Source: Aureispira sp963837355 (GTDB lineage Bacteria > Bacteroidota > Bacteroidia > Chitinophagales > Saprospiraceae). From it: DNA of 64,000 nt. Positions 52,884 to 60,440 of this stretch are shown here, piece after piece; the stretch's first letter is position 1; each line of letters begins with the position of its first letter. Both the position numbers and the translations under genes were made by a program. The DNA lies in assembly GCA_963837355.1 (NCBI GenBank), contig CAWIMY010000002.1, positions 124,001 through 188,000 on the forward strand, written 5' to 3'. The notes under the pieces are model-generated. The model was given only the letters and a program-made list of their open reading frames with translations, did no database searches and was not told the DNA's origin.

Positions 52884-54134
52884 ATGTCTACAGCCTCTTT
52901 CAAAACAACCCTCCAACGGTTAGGCCCTGGTTTGCTCTTCGCAGGCGCAGCCATTGGGGTTTCTCATTTAGTTTATTCTACACGTGCGGGTGCCTTGTAT
53001 GGCTTTGGCTTACTCTGGCTCGTGGTGGTGGCCAATTTATTTAAATACCCATTCTTTGAATTTGGCCCACGCTATGCGGCGGCGACAGGCGAGAGTTTGT
53101 TGCATGGGTATCGTCGTTTGGGACGCTGGGTTTTGGCAGGTTTTATAGTAGTGGCATTGGCCACAATGTTTACGGTACAAGCCGCCGTGACCTTAGTGAC
53201 GGCCAGTTTGGCAACGTATCTGTTTGGCGGGGGAAGTGTGCTGCTTTGGTCAGTGATTTTGCTGGGCTTTTGCGCGGCCTTACTGTTGTGGGGACGCTAT
53301 CAATTGCTGGATAGTTTGATGAAAGTTATTATCACGCTTTTGACGGTAATTACCCTAATCACTGTTGTCGTGGCCTTTACCAAGCAGAGTACGCCCTTAG
53401 TTTGGCAGCAGCAATTTCCGATGGATAGCCTTGGGCTAACCTTTGTGGTCGCCTTTATGGGCTGGTTGCCTGCCCCCTTGGATTTGTCGGTCTGGCACTC
53501 GCTTTGGGCCTTGCAAAAACAAGAAAGTAGCGCTGGAAAAATTTCCGTCAAAGAGGCCTTGTTTGATTTTAAAGTAGGCTATTGGGGCACCACTCTATTG
53601 GCCTTGTTGTTTATGGCACTAGGAGCCTTGGTCTTGTTTGATTCAGGGGTCGAACTCTCTGGCAAGAGCACGGTATTTGCACAGCAACTTATCACCTTAT
53701 ATACCGATGTTTTGGGCAGTGGTTTCGGCTTTTTTGTGAGCCTAGCCGCTTTTATCACCATGTTTAGCACGACGCTCACTTGCTTAGATGCCATGCCGCG
53801 CGCAATGGCACAAGCACAAGTGTTGTGGGAACCCAATGCCCGCCAAAATCCCGAACAACTCCAAATGCTTTACCGCGTTTGGTTGGCTATTTTGGTGCTG
53901 GGCGCTTTATTGATTTTGAAGGTTTTCTTGACCAATATGTTGGCTTTTTTGCTGGTAGCAACGGTGCTTTCTTTCTTTACTGCGCCCTTCTTTGCCATTG
54001 CCAATTATGTCTTAGTGACGCGCTATTTGCCTAAGACGCAACAACCTAAAGTTGGGTTAAAAATCTTGAGCGGGCTAGGAATTGTGTATTTATTTGTATT
54101 TTGCGGTCTCTACTTTTGGAATCTGACGCAGTAA
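52884..54134 (+). CDS. Nramp-fold transporter lacking the metal-site motif
   Basis: A 416-residue membrane protein with about eleven helices. The start LGPGLLFAGAAIG, ARAG-type loop (STRAGALYGFGLLW) and ATGESLLHGY align with Nramp metal transporters. Where Nramp proteins read DPGN in helix 1 it has IGVS, and in helix 6 the metal-binding MPH is replaced by APL (GWLPAPLDLSVW). A changed ion or a coupled-transport role is therefore likely. It probably starts at 52884 and is followed after 13 bases by the EnvC-like gene. Confidence 0.75.
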   Translation: MSTASFKTTLQRLGPGLLFAGAAIGVSHLVYSTRAGALYGFGLLWLVVVANLFKYPFFEFGPRYAAATGESLLHGYRRLGRWVLAGFIVVALATMFTVQAAVTLVTASLATYLFGGGSVLLWSVILLGFCAALLLWGRYQLLDSLMKVIITLLTVITLITVVVAFTKQSTPLVWQQQFPMDSLGLTFVVAFMGWLPAPLDLSVWHSLWALQKQESSAGKISVKEALFDFKVGYWGTTLLALLFMALGALVLFDSGVELSGKSTVFAQQLITLYTDVLGSGFGFFVSLAAFITMFSTTLTCLDAMPRAMAQAQVLWEPNARQNPEQLQMLYRVWLAILVLGALLILKVFLTNMLAFLLVATVLSFFTAPFFAIANYVLVTRYLPKTQQPKVGLKILSGLGIVYLFVFCGLYFWNLTQ

Positions 54135-54147
54135 CTCTCCTCTATTT

Positions 54148-55377
54148 ATGCGCTTTCTGTTGTTGCTTATTTTGTTTTGTTGGGGGCTTTCGCCAAATGC
54201 GTGGAGCCAGTCGCGGCAGGAATTGGAAAAAAAACGCCAATCCGTCTCGCGTGCGATGAGTAAAACCAACGAACAACTGCAATCGACGAAACGCAACAAA
54301 AAACGTGCTTTACGAAAACTGCAAGCCCTACGGGATAGCATTGCCCTCAAAACAGCCTTGATTGATAGCATGGCACAGTATGCAGGACAACTCGATAGCT
54401 TGCGTGCCCGCCAATACTTAGTCGCCCAAGCCTTACAGCAAGATTTAAAGGGCCTTTATCAACGGCACAAAAAACTAGTGCGGTATTATTATCAACAACA
54501 ACTCCAACCAACAGCCCGCAATAGTTCCCAGCAATTACTAAAAACGCACTATAGCCGTTACGCACTCGACCGCCGCTGCCACCAGATCGTGCTCGTCAAC
54601 CACACCCACCAAAGCTTAAGCCAACGCGCCAATTTCCTGACCGAGCAAAAAGCCCAAAAAGACAGCTTATTAGCGCAAGCGCAACAACTACAAGAAAATA
54701 TGAGCGCCGAGCAAAAAGCAAAAACGCGCAATATGGCACAGCTCAAACGCCAAGAACGGCAACTGCGCCAACGCCTTGACCAACAAAAAAAATCAAAACG
54801 CTTGTTGAGCAAAAAAATCGAACAAGCTATTCTAGAACAAATTGCCGCCGCCAAAGCTGCCGCTCGCCGTTATCAACAACAGCAAAAAAAGCGCAACCAA
54901 GGCAGTACGCCCAAACCTTTGCCACTTTTAGAAAGTAAAGAAACACGCGCTTTTGCCCAGCAAAAAGGGCGACTGCTCTCCCCTATTTACCAAGGAAAAA
55001 TCACAGGGTACTACGGGCAGCACGCCCACCCATTGTTCAAAGATGTGTTGTTGAATAATAACGGCATTGATGTACAAGGACAGTACAATTCCGTCGTGCG
55101 CAATGTGTATACAGGTCTTGTCGTGAGTGTTTTTACCATTCCTGGCTACCACAACGCAGTTATGGTTAAGCACGGCGATTATTACACGACCTATTCTAAC
55201 ATTGCTAAGGTTTACGTTAAAAAAGGGCAATCCCTCAAAACAGGGGGGCAAATTGGCACCATTGGGCGCGATCCCAAGGGCAAAGGGCATTTGCTACACT
55301 TTGAGTTGTGGCACAACAAAACCAAAGAAAATCCGCTGAACTGGATTAAAGCAGGGACGAGCAAGGGGCAGCTCTAG
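54148..55377 (+). CDS. EnvC-like murein hydrolase activator (degenerate M23/LytM)
   Basis: A 409-residue secreted protein. A signal peptide (about 1-20) is followed by a long coiled coil rich in Gln, Lys and Arg (about 21-255), then a C-terminal LytM domain. The zinc-binding HxGID of active M23 peptidases is NNNGID here, and the final HLHFE is LLHFELW, so two metal ligands are gone, as in EnvC/NlpD activators. It probably activates an amidase during cell separation. In many Bacteroidota this gene follows the TPR/DUF4292 pair found at 2.1-4.6 kb; here it lies 50 kb away. Confidence 0.85.
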   Translation: MRFLLLLILFCWGLSPNAWSQSRQELEKKRQSVSRAMSKTNEQLQSTKRNKKRALRKLQALRDSIALKTALIDSMAQYAGQLDSLRARQYLVAQALQQDLKGLYQRHKKLVRYYYQQQLQPTARNSSQQLLKTHYSRYALDRRCHQIVLVNHTHQSLSQRANFLTEQKAQKDSLLAQAQQLQENMSAEQKAKTRNMAQLKRQERQLRQRLDQQKKSKRLLSKKIEQAILEQIAAAKAAARRYQQQQKKRNQGSTPKPLPLLESKETRAFAQQKGRLLSPIYQGKITGYYGQHAHPLFKDVLLNNNGIDVQGQYNSVVRNVYTGLVVSVFTIPGYHNAVMVKHGDYYTTYSNIAKVYVKKGQSLKTGGQIGTIGRDPKGKGHLLHFELWHNKTKENPLNWIKAGTSKGQL

Positions 55378-55378
55378 G

Positions 55379-56659
55379 CTAATAAATAGCCAGTTGCTCG
55401 ATTAGTTCTCGTCCTTCGTCGTCTCGAATAAGGACATAATGAATGCCTTGAAAATCTGCGCCATCGAGCTTGATGTGGTGCGCCTCTTTCCCCAAATTCT
55501 CTAAGTAAAGTAAGTTTTGCCCCAGCATATTGATGATTCTGAGTTCTCGAATGCCTGTTTCGCAATGGATTGTAAATTGTCCTTGCGAAGGATTGGGGTA
55601 GAGTTTTACCGTTATGGGTTCTTTTTCTAAGAGCGTTGTATTAATGACCGTCGCGATAGTAATGGATTGGCTGCTTGTATCACTGTTGCCACAACTGTCA
55701 GAGGCAATGAGCGTAACCGTATAAGTTCCTGAATTATTGTAGCTATGCGTAGGATTGGAAGTCGTATCTAATGGGCTGACATCCCCAAAACGCCAAAGCA
55801 TATGGGTTGCCTGTTGGCTGTTATTACTAAAAGAAACGCTGCTGCCATTGATAACAGCCGCAAAACTAGCCTGCACATCTTGACTTCCAATGTGCCAATT
55901 AGGCAAACTATCTAAAACGACCATATCCACCAGTTGCTGAATGCGTTGGGCATCCAAGGCAGAAAGGCTTCCCCGATAACTAGCGCCTGTCACTGCCTTT
56001 CTAAAAAAAGACGCATAAAACGTGCAAGCAATCAAATAGCTGCCTGCAACAGAAGGATGGCTTTCGTCTGCCCGGTATAGCTCCAATGTAGGAAAACTAT
56101 CACGCACTGCTTTCCAAACGGCTCCAACAGGGGCAGCAATGCCTTCGTTATCTACAGCCATGCGCAAATAAGCGCGGCGCAAGCGTGCATTCATTCCGTC
56201 AAAGGTGCATAAAGCAGGCAAAAAAGCACAGTTTTGGGCATCGCCATTTTTGCGTCCCCAAGTCATGAAAAAGGCCGTTTCAGCGCAAGGGTTGTATTTC
56301 TTGATGCTGTCGCTCAATTGAGCCGCATAAGGATAAACATCCGTAGCCACTTGGGCATCGGAAAAAGAGGGTTTTTGACTTTGCTCTTGTAGCACCACCA
56401 CATCCCAGTTTCCTTGGCGAATACCGTTTAAGGTTGTGTTGTTGCTTACGTGTTGTACAAACTGCATGCCCCCTGGTGTGCTGGAGGCATGAATCACCGT
56501 ATCGCCCAGACTTAGAGCAAGGTTACTCAACAGGGTGGGCATATTGTTGTAATGGGTGTAGCTGTTGCCAACAAAAAATACACGCTTTGTTTCTTGTGCC
56601 TGTACAAGGGAGAGTTGGCAATAGAACAATAGAAAACTAATCGAGAGAACTATTTTCAT
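55379..56659 (-). CDS. Secreted SGNH-type hydrolase with PKD and T9SS domains
   Basis: A 426-residue secreted protein. Signal peptide (cleavage near VQAQ), then an SGNH/GDSL-like hydrolase domain with VFFVGNSYTHYN (block I variation, Ser in GNS), VVVLQEQSQ and the catalytic pair in RADESHPS. A PKD domain follows (MLWRFGDVSPLDTTSNPTHSY). The C-terminal approximately 80 residues (VKLYPNPSQGQFTI, ELRIINMLGQNLLYLEN) are a type A T9SS sorting domain. An esterase or deacetylase acting on surface or environmental polysaccharide is likely. It converges with the EnvC-like gene, one base apart. Confidence 0.85.
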   Translation of the reverse strand: MKIVLSISFLLFYCQLSLVQAQETKRVFFVGNSYTHYNNMPTLLSNLALSLGDTVIHASSTPGGMQFVQHVSNNTTLNGIRQGNWDVVVLQEQSQKPSFSDAQVATDVYPYAAQLSDSIKKYNPCAETAFFMTWGRKNGDAQNCAFLPALCTFDGMNARLRRAYLRMAVDNEGIAAPVGAVWKAVRDSFPTLELYRADESHPSVAGSYLIACTFYASFFRKAVTGASYRGSLSALDAQRIQQLVDMVVLDSLPNWHIGSQDVQASFAAVINGSSVSFSNNSQQATHMLWRFGDVSPLDTTSNPTHSYNNSGTYTVTLIASDSCGNSDTSSQSITIATVINTTLLEKEPITVKLYPNPSQGQFTIHCETGIRELRIINMLGQNLLYLENLGKEAHHIKLDGADFQGIHYVLIRDDEGRELIEQLAIY

Positions 56660-56863
56660 GAGTTACTGGTATTACGAGACAATTGTAAAGGTTATAAAAG
56701 TAACCTTTATTATCAACATAACGTAGCAGTAGCCGCATTCGCTGTTTGAAAACGCAACAAGAAGAGAGAATAATAAAAAAATAAAGGGGGCAACAGAAGA
56801 CGAGCGTCGTATCAGGCAGAATAGTAAAAGGGAAAGTAAAAGGGAAAGGAGCCGCTATAAATA

Positions 56864-56990
56864 AAAAACGGGTAGAAGCGGTAGGCTCCCCATTGCCTAC
56901 ATTCTACCCTAAATGAACCCCTATTGTAATACAAGTTTATTCGTATTAATATGCACTTTGATTGGGCGTTGTGACCCGCTCTATGTGTAC
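56864..56990 (-). ncRNA. Candidate small RNA with its own terminator
   Basis: On the minus strand a consensus -7 box TATATTTG (56997-57004) is followed, about 120 bases later, by a strong hairpin: gggtagaa (56870-56877) with ttctaccc (56902-56909), and inside it gtaggc (56881-56886) with gcctac (56895-56900). Six T follow at 56864-56869. No protein frame lies between, so an RNA of roughly 125 bases is the simplest reading. No TTG is found 19 bases before the -7 box, and no known RNA family is recognised. Confidence 0.35.
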
Positions 56991-57350
56991 ACAATTCAAA
57001 TATAGGTCATTTGGGTGGCTTCTCCTATTTTTTTTCTTTTTTTTTCTTTTTTTTGGAAAAATTTAACCCTTTTCCGAGTGTACACATTCTTGCCATACAA
57101 AACCCAACTAATTGACAATCAAATAAATAATCCAAATAAAAGCAAGTCTATTTTTCATAAAAAAAAACTTAAAGCGGAGTGTTTATTCTTGCCAAGTTTC
57201 AGAAATGTCCGAAATCATCTAGACCTATTTTTTCTTTTCTACTTTTAAAAGGACGTTTTTTTTTTACCTTTTTGTTACTTTCCTCAAAACTACTGTTAAC
57301 AACAAGAAAAGTATAAGGGAATATTTTCATAAAAAATCTGACAGAAAATC

Positions 57351-57380
57351 TTGTGGAATTTAAATTTATTTGTATCTTTG
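57351..57380 (+). promoter_or_regulatory. Bacteroidota-type promoter of tRNA-Val
   Basis: TTG (57351-57353) is followed after exactly 19 bases by TATCTTTG (57373-57380), matching the consensus fully. Transcription would begin about 10 bases before the tRNA. Confidence 0.8.
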
Positions 57381-57396
57381 GCTTCCACCAAATAAT

Positions 57397-57471
57397 CGGG
57401 GCGTAGCTCAGTTGGTTTAGAGCATTACCTTGACAGGGTAGGGGTCACTGGTTCGAATCCAGTCGTTCCGA
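57397..57471 (+). tRNA. tRNA-Val (anticodon GAC)
   Basis: A 75-base cloverleaf. Acceptor stem CGGGGCG (57397-57403) pairs with CGTTCCG (57464-57470) with two G-U pairs, then discriminator A. The D arm is GCTCAGTTGGTTTAGAGC. The anticodon arm is TTACC-TTGACAG-GGTAG with anticodon GAC and U33. The variable loop is five bases and the T arm is ACTGG-TTCGAAT-CCAGT. CCA is not encoded, as is usual in Bacteroidota. It reads GUC and GUU valine codons. Confidence 0.95.
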
Positions 57472-57480
57472 CGATTACAC

Positions 57481-57505
57481 AGGGGTTGACTATTAGTCAA
57501 CCCCT
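57481..57505 (+). terminator. Hairpin after tRNA-Val
   Basis: aggggttgact (57481-57491) and agtcaacccct (57495-57505) form an 11-base perfect stem with a three-base loop, 9 bases after the tRNA. The T-run is missing, so it is a processing or termination hairpin of moderate certainty. Confidence 0.65.
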
Positions 57506-57816
57506 TATGTATTAAAATGATACGTCAACTGTCTCTATTGTGTTTCTTGTCTCCCAAGAAATTAAAGAATGGACAAAAAAATTGCCCCGACTTTGTGAAC
57601 GGGGCTATTCTCTTGATAAACGCTAGTAGATCTTATACCTAGATCATGGGAAAGAAAACGGCGCAGCGTATACAGCAACACTACACTTCCACGCAACAGT
57701 TGCCACCCCACTTGGAATATCCAGCAGGAATTACTTTAGGACGCTTAGGTTAAATAAGCCCCTCCAACAAACGTTTCAAGTGATTAAACAATAACTTCTC
57801 AACGAGCTATGTGCTT
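57506..57816. other. Intergenic region after tRNA-Val
   Basis: The 311 bases hold a minus-strand terminator (57575-57605) and one short plus-strand frame of 35 codons (57646-57753, MGKKTAQRIQQHY...). That frame has no recognisable features and is probably not a gene. Nothing else is seen. Confidence 0.4.
57575..57605 (-). terminator. Intrinsic terminator of the GldM-like gene pair
   Basis: gccccg (57584-57589) pairs with cggggc (57600-57605) around a 10-base loop; on the minus strand it is followed by AA and a run of T (57575-57582). It lies about 210 bases beyond the stop of the minus-strand lipoprotein gene at 57817. Confidence 0.7.
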
Positions 57817-58830
57817 CTACAAGGTAGGCAATACCTCATAAACAATATTGTGGGTGTATCGCTCCTGTTCTTCTGTCAGAGGATTGGTTAACAGGACTTC
57901 TATTGCTACTATTTGCTCCCCTGCTGTTTCAGGAACTGTCTCGTACTCGACCAAGCCGCCTTGCGTTGATACGGTTGCGCCATTGATACGCAACTCTACA
58001 TCGCCCATAGAAGGATACGCCATTAAGTTAACTTTGGCTTGATAAGGTTTACCGATGGGTACAATAGGCGTGGTCGATTGGGCGACTACCGTAAATTTGT
58101 CGTTGAGAAGGTAGGTTTTAGAACTGTTGTTTAATAACCAGCGTAGCAATTGTACTTCTTGCGCCAAAATATCGGTCTCTAATTGCAACAGCTGGGTTAG
58201 TACGACTACCAAGGGTAAGTCCTTAAAATGTCGTTCGGCAAGGGCTGTAGGCGTTTCTGTTTGATCCTGCCAACGATAAAGCTGATTTTGGGGATGCTCT
58301 TGAAAGGGAAAACGCGCGGCATGTACCAGCGGGTTGCTAGACCACTGCTTGATCAACTGCTCATAGACCTTTGGCAACTGTTGCCAGTCCGTTACTATTT
58401 TTTCTGCCCACTGCGTTTCTTGAAACAAAAAATCCTCCACGACCTTTTTATTCAATAGTTTGGCCTCATAGACGCGCCAATAAGGGCGCTTGGCAGGCGG
58501 CACCGTGGTATCAGGAGCCACAGGCACCTTGGCCGTTTGCAGCAAGGAGGCTTGTACCATTTCTAGAAAATGGTAGGTATTGTGCCCCACTTCTAGTAAA
58601 GTTTTGCTTTGTGCAGGCAGCGAGGCATAGCTCCCTTGGCGCACGGCCGCCACCAATTCTATCTGTTGCAACAAAGCCGTGCGGCGCGCCAACAACTGTT
58701 CTTTGTTCAGCGTAAACACTTGAGCCAAATCGGCTTGGATGGCTTCTGCTGTATCAAAAGAAGTAGGTTGAAAAAAAGTACAGCTACTGGCCAATAAACT
58801 CACGAACAGCCACCAAATAAAAATACGCAT
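57817..58830 (-). CDS. GldM-like lipoprotein, shortened
   Basis: A 337-residue lipoprotein (lipobox ASSC near residue 16). The central helix region, LPLVVVLTQLLQLETDILAQ then EVQLLRWLLNNSS, corresponds to the helical bundle of GldM, the T9SS/gliding motor shaft. It is followed by a beta domain with VVAQSTTPIVPIGKPYQAKV and a final domain with GGLVEYETVPETAGEQIV. GldM is about 510 residues with four periplasmic domains, so this protein lacks about one third. It has a lipid anchor instead of the usual single membrane helix. Start MRIFIWWL at 58830 is chosen for the signal. Family call by eye. Confidence 0.5.
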   Translation of the reverse strand: MRIFIWWLFVSLLASSCTFFQPTSFDTAEAIQADLAQVFTLNKEQLLARRTALLQQIELVAAVRQGSYASLPAQSKTLLEVGHNTYHFLEMVQASLLQTAKVPVAPDTTVPPAKRPYWRVYEAKLLNKKVVEDFLFQETQWAEKIVTDWQQLPKVYEQLIKQWSSNPLVHAARFPFQEHPQNQLYRWQDQTETPTALAERHFKDLPLVVVLTQLLQLETDILAQEVQLLRWLLNNSSKTYLLNDKFTVVAQSTTPIVPIGKPYQAKVNLMAYPSMGDVELRINGATVSTQGGLVEYETVPETAGEQIVAIEVLLTNPLTEEQERYTHNIVYEVLPTL

Positions 58831-58859
58831 TAAAAGATATTTTGGGAATAAGAGAAAAA

Positions 58860-59723
58860 CTACTGAGGGATAACCGTATAGTGAACCGTTTTTGAATAGC
58901 GTTGAGCGGCACCCGTGAGGGCATTTTCTACGCTGAAATCTACTTGGAAGTAGTGTTGTCCAAGCGTGTTGGGAGTTGTTTCGTAATAAAACCCATCGCC
59001 CCAAGCAAGTAGGGCTTTCCCCGCCACAGTAGCAGGCGACACCGAGGGAACCATACTTCCCAAGAGCAACCGCCCCTTGGCCTTTTTGCCCACATAGGTA
59101 GGGGGCTGTTCCCAGTCCAAGAGCAACACCTCAAAAGGCCAGTACACGGCGCGCTGGTCTTTGTTTTGCACAAAAACATGTACGGCGGCTTGCTCTGCCA
59201 ATTCTATTTGGCTATACCATACCCGCGCTTGCAACAACCCTAATGCTCCCTGTTCAAAGTCTTCCTCGACGGGAGCAATGGCCAGTCCAGCCTCTAGCGC
59301 CCGATAGCGTGGATCTTCTTGATGGACAGTTTGTTCTAACGCCCAATCTAGGTAGTGCTTTCTGAACTGTTGGCTATGTGTTTTTATAAGCGCCATATTG
59401 GCTGGCGCATAAGTCGCCCCAGTTGGCCTATCTTCTGTCATAAATAAATAATCCAATTGCTGCAAAATCGTTTGGTTAATTTGCTGCATTTTACGCAATT
59501 CCAAGACGGCATTTTGTACCTCTGTTGTCTTATTACTGCGCTCCCAAGCCAATAGTAGCTGTTCACTTTCTTCCTGTAGGACTTCACTTTGCACCACTAA
59601 GCTTTGAAGCATGGAGCTGTAGCGCTGGTTGGGTAAGCGTTGTTGGGAATTTGGTGCGAATGCCAAAGAGAGCAAGCCTGCTGCCAAGAGGGCAAACCCA
59701 CTAACTTTAGTCAGTATAGACAT
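58860..59723 (-). CDS. GldM-like membrane-anchored protein, shortened
   Basis: A 287-residue protein with one N-terminal membrane helix (about residues 8-24) and a long helical region. A beta domain (PFEVLLLDWEQPPTYVGKKA) and a last domain (GKALLAWGDGFYYETTPNTL, then FQVDFSVENALTG and HYTVIPQ) follow. That last domain reads like GldM's repeat domain (NGxAxYxTTPxxxG ... VxNPxTG ... YTV). It lies 29 bases before the lipoprotein relative, shares its layout and has a full consensus promoter upstream. The pair may form a dedicated complex related to the T9SS motor. Whether it moves anything is unknown. Confidence 0.5.
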   Translation of the reverse strand: MSILTKVSGFALLAAGLLSLAFAPNSQQRLPNQRYSSMLQSLVVQSEVLQEESEQLLLAWERSNKTTEVQNAVLELRKMQQINQTILQQLDYLFMTEDRPTGATYAPANMALIKTHSQQFRKHYLDWALEQTVHQEDPRYRALEAGLAIAPVEEDFEQGALGLLQARVWYSQIELAEQAAVHVFVQNKDQRAVYWPFEVLLLDWEQPPTYVGKKAKGRLLLGSMVPSVSPATVAGKALLAWGDGFYYETTPNTLGQHYFQVDFSVENALTGAAQRYSKTVHYTVIPQ

Positions 59724-60039
59724 GGTCGGGGTAAATTTAGCTGTTTGGTGGGCTTGTTTAGTCGCCAACCGCTTCTAATGATTGGGTTTTATGGCTTCAC
59801 TAACAGTTCGTTGTGGCACATAATTTAGCCGCTTGTTATTTTTATGTCCTATAAAGATATGAAAATAAATTTTATTGACAAAAATGTAGCCTGCTTGTTT
59901 GGTCACCTTGTGTTTTGTAGGTCTTTTTCTCTGTTTTGGTAATTCCCCATCTCCCATCCTGCAATTTGGTGAGGTTCCTCATTGGTAGCCTCTAAGGATT
60001 CTTTTCACTTCTCTTTGCAGGTGGTTAGGAGGGGGATTT
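59724..60039. other. Intergenic region with promoter of the GldM-like pair
   Basis: No gene is seen in these 316 bases. The single clear element is the minus-strand promoter at 59852-59882. A short inverted pair (aggttcctc with gaggt...) near 59970-59990 is too weak to name. Confidence 0.4.
59852..59882 (-). promoter_or_regulatory. Bacteroidota-type promoter of the GldM-like pair
   Basis: On the minus strand TTTG (59879-59882) is followed after exactly 19 bases by TATCTTTA (59852-59859), one base off the TAnnTTTG consensus. It is about 130 bases before the ATG at 59723. Confidence 0.65.
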
Positions 60040-60390
60040 TCATTCGTCTTTTCTTTTTATTAGGTAGTAGGGATCTTTGTTTTCTTTATCCCAAGATTCG
60101 TATTGGGGGGTGGGGTCTACTTGGTAGTGTTGTTCTATGCTGTCTATTCTTGTATATGCATTTTCTATTAATACTTCTAAGAAATTAACACTAGCCACCT
60201 TCGCTCCCCTCAAATACGCGTCCCTCAAATACGCGTCCCTCAAATTCGCGCCAATCAAATCCGCGCCAATCAAATTCGCGTCCCTCAAATTCGCGCCACT
60301 CAAATCCGCGTCCCTCAAATCCGCGCCACTCAAATACGCGCCCATCAAATTCGCGTCCCATCAAATTCGCGCCAATCAAATCCGCGCCCC
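60040..60390 (-). pseudogene. Pentapeptide-repeat tail of the NACHT gene, out of phase
   Basis: Beyond the stop at 60391 the minus strand continues as 15-base repeats coding for A-(D/N/Y)-L-x-(G/D) units: first in a shifted frame (RGADLIGANLMG, 60361-60399), then back in the original frame from 60348 (GAYLSGADLRDADLSGANL), ending with a non-repeat segment (NFLEVLIENAYTRI ... KRKDE) and a stop at 60040. Two extra bases near 60400-60405 and one near 60355-60360 explain both shifts. The total is three bases, so the ends agree in phase. Confidence 0.65.
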
Positions 60391-60440
60391 TCAAATTCGC
60401 AATCCCCTCAAATACGCATCCCTCAAATACGCGCCCCTCA
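60196..60440 (-). repeat. 15-bp tandem repeat array
   Basis: About sixteen units of the form caaat(a/t/c)cgcg(c/t)cnnt on the plus strand, 15 bases each, coding for pentapeptide repeats on the minus strand. The units are nearly identical at DNA level (often caaattcgcg followed by a variable five bases), so slippage and unequal recombination are expected. Two non-multiple-of-three irregularities break the coding phase. Confidence 0.85.

Larger units (their letters stand above)
56660..57396. other. Long AT-rich intergenic region before tRNA-Val
   Basis: This 737-base stretch has no convincing coding frame. It contains a polypyrimidine tract (57021-57055), a 12-base direct repeat (agtaaaagggaa near 56823 and 56835) and a hairpin with a T-run on the minus strand (56864-56909). 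The hairpin may end a small RNA described separately. The tRNA promoter lies at the right edge. Confidence 0.45.

Noticed and set aside
57397..57505. Integrase attachment site at the 3' end of tRNA-Val
   Set aside because: tRNA genes are common integration sites, but no integrase gene and no repeat of the tRNA 3' end is seen in the window.
57646..57753. 35-codon plus-strand frame after tRNA-Val
   Set aside because: Too short, with no upstream signal, and the composition is not distinctive; kept only as a remark in the intergenic entry.
60196..60440. CRISPR-like array
   Set aside because: Units are 15 bases with no unique spacers of 30 or more bases and no cas genes nearby; it is a coding tandem repeat.
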